Notes under the pieces: model-generated | The model's database searches: none | Seen by the model: only the letters and a program-made list of their open reading frames with translations | Told to the model about the DNA's origin: nothing | Program-made: the position numbers and the translations under genes | Shown here: positions 10,583 to 22,613 of the stretch, one piece after another | Position numbering within the stretch: position 1 is the stretch's first letter | How the letters are laid out: every line of letters begins with the position of its first letter | NCBI GenBank assembly: GCA_036426205.1 | Contig: CM071570.1 | Location: forward strand, 55,705,229 to 55,769,228 | Origin: Ascaphus truei | Taxonomy: Eukaryota; Chordata; Amphibia; Anura; Ascaphidae | Direction of reading: 5' to 3' | DNA: 64,000 bases

Positions 10583-11476
10583 AGCAGCAATTCTACTTTC
10601 CAACTTGTTCTTATTTTTTATGTAAAGCATGTGACATTCACTTTCTTACTAAGCTGACTATCGTCTGGTGCTCCTGTTATAAATCTGTCAAAATCCTGAT
10701 TGTGAGCCTAACATAATGGCTGCTTCAGTTAATGTAACACAGCAGCTACAATGTATCATATTACTAAGGTAACATCTATTGTTACAATTTTAGCTCAAAC
10801 TGCTGGGAGCATTTGCAACAAATGATCTCAAACAGTAAAAGTGTTCAAAGATCTTGCGCTGCTTGGGGGGTGGTTTAAAACCTGCTATAAAATAAAGGTG
10901 TTTTAAACACTCATTTAAAGCTGCAGTTCAGTCAATATCCGTGCATGTGTGTTTTTTTTAATAAATCAGTTCTGTAGTAAGAAAAAATACTTTTAGCATT
11001 TCTGTTTTTAAAAAACAACTTGAAAGACCAATTTTCTTGTATTCTATTTTAATAGCCATTTGCTAAGGCACTGCCCCTTCATGTCCTGTCACAAGCCCTG
11101 GCCCACCCCTTTGTTAGCCCTGCCTCCTCTTAGCACATGTCAGTGCAGGAGTGCTCATGAATTTCATGATCTTCCACTGAGAGACAGAAGCAGAAGAAAA
11201 ACATATGCCAGCTCTAATTATGTCACCAAATTTTGCCTATCAATACATGAGAACGAATTGACTGGCAGCTACACAGTTTCTTAGGAATTGAGATTGCACA
11301 CATGAAACTATTGAAGTAAAAAAATAAATGTAAAATAAAATTAAAAAAAGACTGAACTGCAGCTTTAAAATGGCATTAAGCATTTAATTAAAACAAAAAA
11401 AGTCACTATTAAATAATACTACAGGACTGGTTTATTTAAGAAAACAAAAACATATAGATTAACATGTTTTGCTGCT
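10583..11476. mobile_element. TTAA-flanked MITE (outer element, copy B)
   Basis: Copy B counterpart of 6000-6915, with TTAA at 10579-10582 and 11477-11480. Confidence 0.7.
10919..11364. mobile_element. Nested TTAA-flanked MITE (copy B)
   Basis: Copy B counterpart of 6347-6800, 446 bp, with the same perfect AGCTGCAGTTCAGTC ends and TTAA on both sides. Confidence 0.8.
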
Positions 11477-12614
11477 TTAACTTTTCAATAAGTAGATTTT
11501 GTAGACTCGCACTACTTGTTTCTTTAGAGCTGAAGTCAGTGTTTCGTTGGCAGACACTCCACTTTTACAAATGGAGCTAAACGCAAATTCATAAAATAAG
11601 GTCTTTAGATAGAACGCTTTGGTTAACGTTTACAGCAACGGCAATGTACTGTGATTGATAAGACTGATGACCAAGTAAACAATACAGTTTTATACTACCC
11701 CAGATGACAGGCAAAAAGGATTTTTGTAATATTCAAAATGTTACCCAGTTTGTTTATAGTCTACTGCTGATGTAAATCAGTTGAAAGAGAAGACTTTAAT
11801 ATATGAATTATTATGGCTCTGGCAAAGTAACAATCCGAGTTACAATTTATCAGGGCTCTCAGACACAGGAAAACCACTGCTTGGGAAAAAAATGTATAGA
11901 ACAAAGCCTTGCTCCATGAACCTTCAGGCATTTGAGTATAACAGAAAATAGTGATTAATGAGAGTGAATGGAGAGGTCACGGATTATAGAAATGCTCCCC
12001 GAAAAACCGGCAACTGTAGAAAAACAGAAATCGGAGGTTCTGGAGGATTAACACTGTTGCACCAACCAACTATTGTTAGATATATTGATTCTGCTAATGA
12101 TAATTCACAGAAAGCATAAAAAGCTCCAGAGGTTTTATAAGGAGGTATTTCATATGACAAGTTCTTCACTTTATTATTTAAGCAGGCGCAGGAAGAAAGC
12201 ATGTAACAATTAGGGATTTTCATTCACTGTGTGCTTTCCTAGTTGACATATGATTTTGAGGAATTTTATACGAAGACTTTTACAATGCTGTAATTTACCA
12301 TCTTACATTTTTAAGCTTATTGTAAACCATTCAATTGATTCCCCATAAATGCATATCACACCACTTTTTTTTACTTCACATTTTTTACCCCACACAGTTT
12401 TTCCAGCCCCATAATGTTGAAGAATGTGGCAATGTTGCTTATCTACAGAAAACAGCAGCCTTTGCTACATACTTTTCATTTGGATTATACTTTTACTTCT
12501 GGGAAATGTGTGTGTGTGGTGTGTATGTGTGTGTCTCTATGTGTATATGTATATATTGTATGTATGTATGTGTGTGTATATATATATCTATCAGAAAAAA
12601 AGAAGAAAAAAAGA

Positions 12615-13140
12615 GCCCGATCTCGTGTAATAAAGTAAGTAAAATTTAATATAACATGGACATCACGATTGAAAACTCACAAGATTCCAAACAATAAAAG
12701 CATTGTATGAGTGATACTCATGCTCCGACCCGTCGTGTGTTGTCTCTGCTCCATTGGAGGTGCTCCGGACTGACGTCAGGCCTCTGTGGGTCCCAGGGAC
12801 GTGCTACTACTGCTATTTTATTAGTGCTCACAATCAGTGCCAGTTGGGAGAGTGAAGCCAGACTCCATTCTGGTCTATTTGGACTCTTCATCACGGAGGG
12901 AACTTATACCTCAGAGACGGGAGTTGGCGGAGGAACCTACAAGGTGTAACTTCACCCACAGAGGTGTGACGCAAGCCCTGAGCGCCTCCAGTGGAGCAGA
13001 GAGACGCCGCGCGGACAACACACGACGGGTCGGAGCATGAGTATCACTCATACAATGCTTTTATGGTTTGGAATCTTTGAGTTTCATCGTGATGTCCATG
13101 TTTATTAATTTTACTTACATTATTACACAGATCGGGCGTC
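12615..13140. mobile_element. Foldback element F, complete copy 2
   Basis: Complete F element in the opposite orientation to 9070-9620. The left arm is shared with duplication copy B. The spacer (about 12800-12930) is the reverse complement of the 9.3 kb spacer. Confidence 0.8.
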
Positions 13141-13192
13141 TTTTTTCTTCTTTTTTCTGTTAGGTTTGTCAGGGAGGTTGTTGTGCCCAGAA

Positions 13193-13506
13193 GAAAGCTG
13201 CCAGCATCTGGACAATTTTGGTCGGCCTCTCTAGGTCACACCTTGTTTGTGTATCAATATTGATAACATGGACTTATACTTTACCCACCTGATTTTTTAA
13301 ACATATATGTGTTTTTTATATCATATTTTTATTTTCATTTTTTTTTTTTTTTTTTTTTTATGAATGCCTTGTATGATATTATAGTACGCTATTGACTGAG
13401 TGCACAAAATTGTGATTGTTTAACATCATATTGTGGTAATCCAATACTTTTAGTTTAGTCTTTTACAACACATACAACACCAAACACTATATATTAACTA
13501 ATAGGT
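13193..13506 (-). repeat. Flanking arm R (inverted copy)
   Basis: Reverse complement of 8754-9069, from GGCCTCTCTAGGTCACACC to CCAAACACTATATATTAACT, with a 23-T run at 13341-13363. Its outer end reappears 660 bp later at 14167. Confidence 0.75.
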
Positions 13507-13815
13507 AAGTGTGTTTTTGTGCATCACCATAATAGCTCATTGTAATTATGATAATTCCATATTCCATAATGGATCCAGGTTCAAGGACATAGAGTATAAT
13601 CCATAACTCCCAGGGTGAGAACTAGAGGCCTGGTGGTCCCCACGCGGGTACCCCAAAATAGGTCTCCTAATGATGTGTACTACACCCTGGGGAAATAACT
13701 CAATCAGTCCAGCACTGGAGGGTAATAGTTATAATGGGCCAAGGCCCTTTACCTTACTTAGTGGTGTCCTTGATGGTGGATCCGTTCCACGTGCTGTCCT
13801 CTCAGGGTAAACACA
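13507..13815. other. Unassigned segment inside the interrupted R arm
   Basis: Single-copy-looking sequence between the two parts of the inverted R arm. I see no coding frame or recognised repeat. Confidence 0.4.
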
Positions 13816-14161
13816 AGCAAGGCGAGGATGTAGAGGAGCACAGCAGCAGCGTTTCTTAGCAGCATACCAGCTAGTGATCGCCAAAATGAGGGTAACTCCA
13901 AACAGGATAGGTATTAAAAAAGTGATTTAATGGTCAGTGCAAAAAAACAAACAATGTAGTGAACTCACTACGTNNNNNNNNNNNNNNNNNNNNNNNNNNN
14001 TACGGACGAAACGCGTAGGTGCGTTCCTACCATTGTTTGTTTTTTTGCACTGACCATTAAATCACTTTTTTAATACCTATCCCTGTTTGGAGTTACCCTC
14101 ATTTTAGCGATTCACTAGCTGGTATGCTGCTAAGAAACGCTGCTGTGCTCCTCTACATCCT
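13816..14161. mobile_element. Inverted-repeat element containing an assembly gap
   Basis: Arms 13816-13973 and 14001-14161 are near-perfect reverse complements (GCGAGGATGTAGAGGAGC against its complement, GTGATTTAATGGTCAGTGC against its complement). The inner end of the right arm is GGAC-GAA-ACGCGT-A-GG at 14005-14019, the 3' half of the hammerhead-like module seen elsewhere in the window. The arms would meet in the gap. Confidence 0.8.
13974..14000. other. Assembly gap (27 N)
   Basis: A run of 27 N at the centre of a palindrome. Confidence 1.
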
Positions 14162-14166
14162 CGCTG

Positions 14167-14232
14167 CTTATATATTATACTAGTTCAGGTAATATATCCA
14201 GTTTCACTAGGCGCAGTCTTTATATATATATA
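14167..14232 (-). repeat. Outer end of flanking arm R (inverted)
   Basis: Reverse complement of about 8750-8812, including CTAGTTCAGGTAATATATCC and the flanking TA run. Confidence 0.7.
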
Positions 14233-14870
14233 TTATTAACACAGTTTTCCTAACTTCTGCAGTGCAGCTGTGTAGGTCTGTAGAATTTAACCGCAGATCA
14301 GAGTCCTCTCCCAGTCTACTCCTAGCCCTGCCTCCTCTGATGATTGGATCCCTAGTGTAAAAGGAGGTGGGACTAGCAAGAGAAAGATGGAGCCAGTATT
14401 TAACCAGTTAACTCCCTAAGGACTGCACTGGAGGAGGTAGGGGACTCACAAGGGGGATTGTCTGACAGACCCTTTTTTCCAAGTGGACAGGCAATCCTCA
14501 CCCTCTTAACTACCACTGGCATCGGATCCCCCCTCCAAGTCACAGGGGGGGATTGGATGGCAGGGATGGGAAAATAGGACTCGAATCAGAGGCGTCTTTG
14601 GGTTCGTTTATGCCTTGGACTTTGACCCATAGATCTGAGCCACGGCTCAAATTAAACCAAAATGCGGTAGCCCTACATTATTGGATTCAGGCAATTGGAC
14701 AACCCACACTTTTGGAGAGGGGGTTGTTCTGATTTTCGGACTCCCGAATGGCTGATGTTGATGCTGATGCAAACTGCTAACACTTGTATGAAGCAAAATC
14801 CACAAAATAGAAGGGCATATTTATTTAAATCATGAAAGCGTGTTATGGTAACATTATATATTCGAATCCA
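14233..14870. other. Unassigned, possibly repeat-derived
   Basis: Moderate-GC sequence with no coding frame. Its composition (CCTCTGATGATTGGATCC, GGAGGTGGGACTAGC) suggests a repeat, but I found no second copy in the window. Confidence 0.35.
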
Positions 14871-14874
14871 TTAA

Positions 14875-15382
14875 AGAGGCAATCCAAGCAATATTTTCTT
14901 GCTTTTAATATATGCAGTCTTTGATTGAATACCTTTATTGTGAACTAATTCCCTAAGCTGCTGATCAATCGGTTCTCCCGTGATCGATCAGCAAAATCCT
15001 GTTTCCCAGGGTTCACTAAATGGCTGCCTTTAAGTTTCAAATCAATCCTTCAGTCAGTGTAACTCAGCAGCTACAATGTATTCTTATATTATTAAAATAA
15101 CATTATCTATTGTTATAGTTTGCAGCTCGAACTACTGGGAATATTGGCACCAAATGTTCACAAACAGGAAAGTGTTACAACAATCTTGCACTGCTGGGAA
15201 GGTGCTAAAACTTGTTATTGAAATCAAAAGATGCTCAGTATATTAAAACTTAGTAAAAATTGCATTTATAGTTGAATTTAAAATAAAGAAAGGTAGAAGT
15301 AAGGCAGTAAGTATTATCTAATACTACAGAACTGATTTATTTAAAAAGCACCCATGTAGGATATTGCTTGGATTGTTCCTTT
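14875..15382. mobile_element. TTAA-flanked MITE, related to 6000-6915
   Basis: TTAA at 14871-14874 and 15383-15386. The ends share CAATCCAAGCAATAT as a terminal inverted repeat with one slip near the tip. The interior matches the outer MITE at 6.0 kb (CAGCAGCTACAATGTAT, ACTACAGAACTGATTTATTT) but lacks its nested insertion. Kolobok-like is an inference. Confidence 0.75.
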
Positions 15383-15386
15383 TTAA

Positions 15387-17600
15387 AGCTGTATATATTT
15401 TTTCCATTTGTTTTAGAGTTCAGTTTAATATTTTTTGCTGGAAAGGGATTTGCCATCACTTCTTAAAGTGACCTTAAAAGACATTTGAGAGCTCGCATTG
15501 CATTAGGCCAGAATCAAACCAATAGCTTGGTCTGGCTCAGAGCTTTGGAAACAGTTTCAAGAAGCCCAATACCTTAGTCCACAAATAATGTGCTATATTT
15601 GATTTGAACTTAACATGTACATGTATATGATCAAAGTGGTGCTACACAGTAGAACACCATAAATGTTTTGTTTCCTTATCAGAGAGCCTGAAGATAACTA
15701 GAATCTTGTGTTAACCTAAATACTGGCACATCATACAAAATGCATTCATGTTTTGATCTATTCTCACATACACAGATCAATATTGTTATTGACAGTCAAA
15801 ACTACCCTCTTAGCAGATATACTGATTTGTGTGAAGTGTATTTTGTGTAATATAAATGTTGCCATTCTAATCTGGAAGTCCAGCGCAGGGGTAAAATGAG
15901 AATCTGTGGTTAAAAAATAAAATAAAAAAACATATTGAATTACAGTTAATAATACAGCAAATGTAGGAAGACAAGAAAATGAATAACAGCTGTATTCCAA
16001 TGAATATTATCCCAATAAAATGGTGCCTGCAGAAAACTAGTTTGCCAATGAATAAGGCATGTAAAGCAAGCGATTTGCAACTGTGATGCATGAGTTTGCC
16101 GGGACAGCAGCGTTTAGGTGATTTGCCCCAAGCGTGACTCAATTTTACCAGTGACAAGCTCAGCAGATCCTGATTTTGCATGTCTTCTTCCCTAGAGAGC
16201 TCATTGCAATTCCCACCAGGGGAAATGTAAGGAAGTGAGATATAAAACAAAATTGATTGAACCTGTGCTTTGCAATCTGAGTCCAAAAGATTCTGAGCAA
16301 AGCATCTGGCCACAGTGTCTTCTTTTAACTTGCTGGACCAGTTCTCTCTCCATATGGCAGCCAGGTCACATTCATGCTGACTCGTGCACGCTGTATTAAT
16401 TTCCCTCTCTTCTATCTCAGCAATTCTGACAATACTGATCTTATCAGACTGCAAAAGAGAACATCAGCCGTTCATTTCAGTGGTTCCCTCACCCTCTCAA
16501 AAATGAACGTACTGCAGCTTTGCGGTTGTACTTCTAATGTTACACATCATCTCCTCCAAGTTTTCTTTCACAAGCACAAAAATATATATCTGTATTAGCA
16601 TCACACACTTGTACACTATGCCGGCACTGTTTTTTGCTCTTTAAGCCGTCCATTATATGGAACAGGATTTATGCGTCTTTGTTTAAAAAGCAACAGAGAG
16701 AACATGTTACTTTGAGCCAGGTTTATGCAGCAATAATACAAAAAAAATACAATACATTGCAGCATTGCTTCACACAATAGATGTGTGGAGTTAAGAAAAA
16801 ATATATTTTTTAAGAACAGGACCAGCGGACTTTTCCTCAATAATTAAGAGCCACCTGGTGTTAAACCCGGCATAATGTAGATCACTCCAGGAGTTCCACA
16901 AAGTAACAAATGACTTCGTATTTTTTTTTTATATGACCTCGAGTAGAAGTAATCTCGCTTGTGGCTGTATACTGTACTTGTGACAGATTTCTGAGTTTAG
17001 GTTATTCTGACCAATAAATGTCAAACCTATTGAGAAGTTACCATTCATTTCTTGCCATTTTTAATTACAAAAACTTTTATGTTGCCACCAAATCTGGAGG
17101 GACTTTGAGATGATAGCTTTCTTGGTCACACACTCCCCACATCAAAGATTTATGTTTAGCTGGTCTCAGTATCTAATATGACTACCTGCCTCTTCCTGTG
17201 AGCAAGCCGATCAGGAATGTCATTATTTTCTGAATGTGCCAGGGTTTGGACTGCATCTCTCTCACTCTACCTGCCCTTTCTATCGACATCGCTACGTCTT
17301 AATGTTTTGTCGGTAAGGTAGTTCCCATAATGTTATATATTAGTTTAAAGATGGATATTTCAAGTAAGTATTGTTTTGAAGTGAAAGAGCACGGACCTCT
17401 CATCGTACATGCTTTGTAGTGCATTGTGATCCAGTTTTTCAGTTCTTCCTCCTCATCTGCCCTAACATTTTTACCAGATTTTGCATGGACGTGTTTACAG
17501 ATGTGGCAATTCTTTGTTTAATTTGGGTGTGTTTACAGCTGTCCCTCCTGGATAAATTACTTCTCCCTTTAAGCAACATTGGAATCTCCAAAAAAAAGGT
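15387..17600. other. No supported gene
   Basis: AT-rich. The longest frame is 195 codons on the minus strand at 15867-16454. Its C-terminal half is low-complexity hydrophobic and I recognise no domain, so I do not call it. Confidence 0.45.
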
Positions 17601-17604
17601 TTAA

Positions 17605-17946
17605 AGCAGGGAATCTCTGGAACAGAACTGCATAAATTTCAGCTCCGACGACCTCCCTGCCCCCTGAGATACTTACATGACAAGCTGCTGCCGGCATCTC
17701 TCATCAGTTTAAAGGTCCCACATTATGTGGGCCAATAGGAAGCCACAAGAGATGATGTAAAGGCTTCCTATTAAAGCACAGTACCTTTAAACTGCCATAC
17801 TGGGAACCTAGCTGACTCTGCTACTGGCAACCCCTCCAGAAGGACGTATCTCAGGAAGCAGGGGTTCTTCAGAGCTTAAATCAACGCAGTTCAGCTAAGG
17901 AGACCTGCTTCCAACCGGTAAAAAAATACAAATAGCAAACACCACT
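17605..17946. mobile_element. TTAA-flanked foldback MITE
   Basis: TTAA at 17601-17604 and 17947-17950. The two halves fold on each other: GAGATACTTACATGACAAG and GGCCAATAGGAAGCC on the left match complements at about 17830 and 17770 on the right. A related foldback is at 32027-32462 and a half copy at 32905-33042. Confidence 0.7.
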
Positions 17947-17950
17947 TTAA

Positions 17951-18943
17951 GATGGCACACAATTGACATGTCTGCAGTCTCTGTTGCAGTCAGGTTAGCC
18001 TCTTGCTTGTGAAGCATCCCAGCTGGTATAAAATTTTTTTTTTAATGACAAGAGGGTTCATTTATTATTTAATATGTGTTTTTAATAATACTTCTTTATA
18101 ATCAGTCTTATTTTTGCAATGGTAAACAAACCTTTAGCAGCATTTCAAAGTTATAGAAGTAAACATAAAGATTGAAACTATTTACATTTTAGCAGGCAAC
18201 TATGAGATAGTAGCGTGGATAACTGCTAAGAGATCACGTTACTTTTGAAGTCACCTCCTCCCCAAGCAATGCGCATTGCCACCACAAATAAGAAACCCTA
18301 GAAGTGCCACTATGTTTTTGACTGAACCATTACCTGATAATATTTCCAACGCTGGTAGAGTCAGCGATGATGTGTAATGATCAGACCCAGGAGGTGGAAT
18401 TTGCCTGCGCAAGGAAAATGTATCATTACAAATGGTAAAGGCTGCAGGGTGATGAAAGTAACTCAAAGAAAACCATGTGATGGAGAGTGAAACGGTGGAC
18501 TCATGTCCAAACCATGTAACCGGGAGTCTCTGATTCTGTAAAACATATATGTTGACTTCTTCCATCAATAAGATGATTCAAATGAATGAGAAGTCTGTCA
18601 CTGAATTCTTCATAAGGTTAGATGTTAAGGATTCTTAGGTTACAGGACAACTGACTGGAGGGGCAGTGGGGCAGGAAGGGGCTCAGCTATCAGTGGCTTG
18701 TGGCGTGGCCCGGCTGCTCCCTGAAAGTCTGTGGTCAAACCAAGAACACCCTTTCCCCCCAGGTATACAAAACTCTGTCACCCTTCCCCCATCAACAAAT
18801 CAGCTGGCTGCTCCCTCTCATCACTGCTAATCACCCGAGGCCCAAGTCATGGTTGGGGTCCTGGGCCCCAATCATCATCTTGTAGGCCCTGTGTAGTTAA
18901 TAGTTTAGTGATATATCTACAATAAGAATAACTACATGTTGAA
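17951..18943. other. No recognisable feature
   Basis: AT-rich to about 18600, then more balanced sequence. Opposed open frames at 18700-19041 have no recognisable domain. Confidence 0.4.
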
Positions 18944-19208
18944 CCCTTTGGTTGCCAGAGGAGCTGCGCACGAGCGTGCCACGGCCCCTCCAGCAAATCA
19001 TGTGACTGCTCCTCAGAGTGATCGCGTGATAGCGACGTCACTTAATTGGGAAAGGAAGACGAGGTGTTCTCCTCCTTCATTTACCAGCGCGTCAGATCAA
19101 GTTCTTGAATGAGATCTGCCCTGGAAAACAAACCGGGCATGATGTAGCCACGGCGTTATGGGGCCCCTGGTATGCCAGCCCCTATAATGTCCTGAGACAC
19201 CTGAAGGG
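18944..19208. mobile_element. piggyBac-like MITE (CCCTTTG ends)
   Basis: Left end CCCTTTGGTTGCC after a TTGA(A) that could be a decayed TTAA, and right end ACACCTGAAGGG followed by TTAA. Same family style as 27774-27970 and 37454-37647. CCC ends with TTAA target sites are characteristic of piggyBac elements. Confidence 0.55.
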
Positions 19209-19305
19209 TTAATGACTTCCTAAAGAGGCAGTCCCATGCAGCTGTCAAGAAATGTATATACAGAAACACACACGCACACTGTTCAGGAAATAAGGAACCC
19301 CTTCC

Positions 19306-19334
<29 letters not shown>
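19306..19334. repeat. (AT)n microsatellite
   Basis: Uninterrupted TA run. Confidence 0.95.
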
Positions 19335-19336
<2 letters not shown>

Positions 19337-19499
19337 ATCATTTCTCTCTCAATCCCCATGAAAATGTGCAAAATTGTAGTTCTGTTACCTAGATTAACAC
19401 TATATAAGACGCACAATGTACTCTAGGCAATCAACTGATGTTAACTAAATTGATGTGACTGTATTTTGTCAACAAGTACCAGAAAAATGGGAAAATCTC

Positions 19500-19890
19500 C
19501 CCACTTTGCGCACCCCTGCATTAAACCACAGCACACACTCTTTCACCTGGGGGGTAGTAGTACTAAGCACACACACTTAATTCCCCCCCCCCACACACAC
19601 TCTCAATCCCCCCCACCACATGCACACACAATTCCTTCCCCCAGGGCTCCCGCCTCCCCACACACACACACACACACTCAACCCACCGAGGCCCCACATA
19701 CATTCAATCACAACACACTCAATCACAACACACACTCAATCACAACACACTCACACAATCACAACACACAGAGACATACGCATTCAATCACAACACACAC
19801 ACCTAAATATAACACACCCACTCAATCACAAGACACACGCGCAATCATAACACACACTCAATCACAACACACACACTTTCACCCAGGGGG
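19500..19890. repeat. CA-rich interrupted tandem repeat
   Basis: Degenerate units of the form CACTCAATCACAACACA with CCCC interruptions. The 185-codon frame at 19466-20023 is a translation of this array. It is bounded by partly repeated blocks (TTTCACC-GGGGGTAGTA near 19540 and 19878), which suggests the array grew inside a dispersed repeat. Confidence 0.85.
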
Positions 19891-20790
19891 TAGAGGGGGT
19901 AGTACTAAGCATGCTATGTCCCCAATGAGCTGTGAGCTGCTGCAAACTGGAGCAGGCAGGGGGAGGAGGGATTGTGCATTGAAGGCCCGGCGCCCAAAGC
20001 AAGCAGAGAGCACAGAGAAGTAGCAGCCAGAACAGAACTTAGACTAAATTCCAGCACCGGCCAGCAGGCCCCCCCCTGTGCTCCCGGGCCAACACGCATT
20101 GCAGGGTTTGGCGGCACAGTAGGTACGCCACTGCACTCTTACAGAACATACATGTACAATTGCAGAAATTGTAACTAGGCTGTGAAATAAATAAACACAA
20201 ATTGTAAAGCATGCACTGAATCAACTTTTTAGATACCCGAGATGTACATTATCATCGAACAATCACTTTAAGGATAAGGATCACTAAAGAGGACTCTACA
20301 TATACAAACATTTGTATTTATTTATTTTTTTACAAATTTCCTAGACTACTTTGTTTTACAGTATATTCTTTAAAAATAAAATGTCACTTCTATTTTCCTG
20401 TCACGTTTTACCCATTCAGTATTCACTTGGCCAGCAAAACAGTGAGAGAAGAACAGTAGGAATTGATGGAGTGCTCTGCTTTTTACTGCATTCCGTGTTG
20501 TTGAGTTTCCCACCTTTATGTGCTTTCATTATTGCTGGTACATGAATAAATGGCAAAATACATTATACGTGTATTCACATTAATTTCTTAAACCCATGGG
20601 CTGTTGCATGCGTTCCCGTTTTATTTGTCTGCTCCTCAGTGCATCATTTGAAAAGCAGCCAATGTAATTGTGTAGCAAGATTATAAAACGGCAGCACGGC
20701 AATCGCAACTACAGTGCCACCTATTTCCACAGACGTGTTAAAGTAATTAATTAGTACTAAATTTGGTCAGAAAATCAAACTTCCAAATTG
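19891..20790. other. No supported gene
   Basis: A GC-richer patch to about 20130, then AT-rich sequence. No recognised repeat or gene. Confidence 0.4.
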
Positions 20791-20879
20791 TCTCCCTCTC
20801 CCGATAATTACCAGGAGCTTGGGAATAGTGGCAAAGTGAAAGAGAATCGGTGTGACGTCCAAACCGGAACAAACGTTGG

Positions 20880-20992
20880 AACTCACCAGCCAAAGTTGAA
20901 TAAAAAAAACTTTATTAAGCTACATAAAAAAAGTGAACATCCACATGGAGACCCTAGCTCCTCCTCCCACGCGTTTTGCTTGGGAATAGTGC
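20880..20992 (-). repeat. Degenerate member of the GAAACGCG repeat group
   Basis: On the minus strand this reads GGGCACTATTCCC, then AAGCAAAACGCGTGGGAGG, then a tail with TTAATAAAG. It resembles the hammerhead-like units at 28.2 and 44.6 kb (short stem, GAAAC-like block, palindromic ACGCGT), but the CUGAUGA core is not recognisable. Confidence 0.35.
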
Positions 20993-21091
20993 CCTTAAAA
21001 GTTGCTAGCTGGAGATGGCCTTTCCTCTGTTGGGTTGTCTACCAGGAGGTGTTGTGTGTTACTTGTAGAGACACGTGCCTCTTGTGTCCTT

Positions 21092-21457
21092 AGGCTACGG
21101 CCCCAGTGATGACTGCTGCACGTGCACCTGGCGTCCGGGCGACGCGTGCACAGCTAAAAGCTGCGATCTGTAGGGAGTGATGGGAGGCGAGGCTAAAACG
21201 GGGGGGAGCACGGCCATGACGGGTTGGGCGCCTCCATGATGGGGGGGCACGGCCATTGGCTCCCGGCACACCACGTGACCGCGTCGCCGCTCGGGAAGAC
21301 AACATTCTTGTCTTCCCTGCTGGCTGACGCACCATCGCGCTTCGTGAGTGCCCACAACAGAAACCACCGAGACCTGCCTGATAAGAGGTAAGTGCCTGGT
21401 GTGTGGCGCGCACACCGTCACGCACGCTGCCATTACCACCGGGGACCCGGCCTTAGA
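21092..21457. repeat. GC-rich, CpG-rich dispersed repeat
   Basis: A sharply bounded CpG-rich block. The left end is TTAGGCTACGGCCCCAGTG and the right end reads, in complement, TCTAAGGCCGGGTCCCCGG, an imperfect terminal inverted repeat. Related in style to 4594-5030 and 26415-26750. Open frames at 21090-21439 on the minus strand are not credible genes. Confidence 0.55.
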
Positions 21458-22613
21458 ATAATCGTTTGGGAGTTACAAAACGTGTGGGTAGCAATTCGGA
21501 TGATAAATAATGGTTTGTGTTAAGAGAACATGCATTTTATATACTTTTTAGCCATGTGTCTGTTCCAAGTTTATACTTTTACTTTCAGCAAAGTATGTAG
21601 AAGCAAAATGACATAGTCAAATGAAGAAGCAACTGGCGAATACGGCATGATCTATTGAAGTACTCGTGATATATTGAGAAAAACAAATTAACCAAAGAAT
21701 TTGCACTGCTCTGTAGATCATTCCCAGTAGAGTCCAAATGATGTAGGTTCTTATAGATTATTCGTTTTGTGCTGGGGAACTGCAGAAAATTATATGCACA
21801 GGTATTGGTTGTTAGGAATAAATGTGATTTATTTTAACACATTTCATATGTCCTAGCTCACTAATTGGACTTTTATCAGGAATCTTGTAACCCAACAGAG
21901 TGACATTTTGCTAGCTGCTGAAAGACATGCTTCAAAAGAAAACATGTATTTTTTTTTAATCGTTGCAGAAATTTCAGTTTCTTTAAAATGGTTTAAAATA
22001 CCCACTATTTAAAAAAAAAAAAATCACACAAACATCACACTTTTCCTGTCTTGTACCGTATCACTGCTAGGATAAGAACAAGAGCAAGTGACTACTCTTT
22101 TAAGACACTCAGACCTATGATCCTCATTTGATATTTATTTAATGATACTTGTCAAATTTCTTATGCATAACTAGCTTGCGTGGTAGACATTATTATTATT
22201 AGAAATATTTAAAAGTGAACCTATTTCCCAGCGCAGTATAATGGGTGAAAGATATGATAACAGATACTTAAATGGGTAAATGGCACCCTGCACCTAGGGA
22301 TTTATAAACAAATAAGTAAGGAGACACACGGTTAATGTGTGTGTTTGAGGCTCTGTGAGGATGCCAGGCAGGCTTACATGAAGAAGTGCAATTTTAGAGA
22401 GCCCTTTGAAATACTACAGCTAGGGGAGAGTCTGATGATGGGCAGGTAGATGCATAGGAGTGGAATAGGAGAGAGTCCGGCGCTACTGCGAGTGGCACAA
22501 ATCCAGGCGAACTTCCGGTTTGCAATAGAAAAAACTTTATTCCGATGAAACACACATGACACCATGATGCATAGGAGTGGGATGAAGTTATGACAGAGAA
22601 GGGAGCTCCCTTA
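21458..22613. other. No supported gene
   Basis: AT-rich, unique-looking. AACTTTATTCCGATGAAACAC at about 22533 recalls the transcript-end part of frog retroposon-like units but is too short to call. Confidence 0.4.

Larger units (their letters stand above)
10278..12744 (+). repeat. Large direct duplication, copy B (indel-rich)
   Basis: The same content as 5699-8199 but 34 bp shorter overall, with many scattered 1-3 base gains and losses, mostly losses and not confined to homopolymers (for example GGTGGGTTAAAACC against GGTGGTTTAAAACC, and TTATCTGTAAACAC against TTATTGTAAACC). Substitutions are rare by comparison. That pattern suits unpolished long-read sequence better than natural divergence. 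Confidence 0.9.

Noticed and set aside
15867..16454. 195-codon minus-strand open frame
   Set aside because: Longest frame outside obvious repeats, but no recognisable domain, a hydrophobic low-complexity C-terminal half and no supporting exon or promoter structure seen. Could be reconsidered with expression data.
19466..20023. 185-codon open frame rich in His, Thr and Pro
   Set aside because: Translation of a CA-rich tandem array with parallel open frames.
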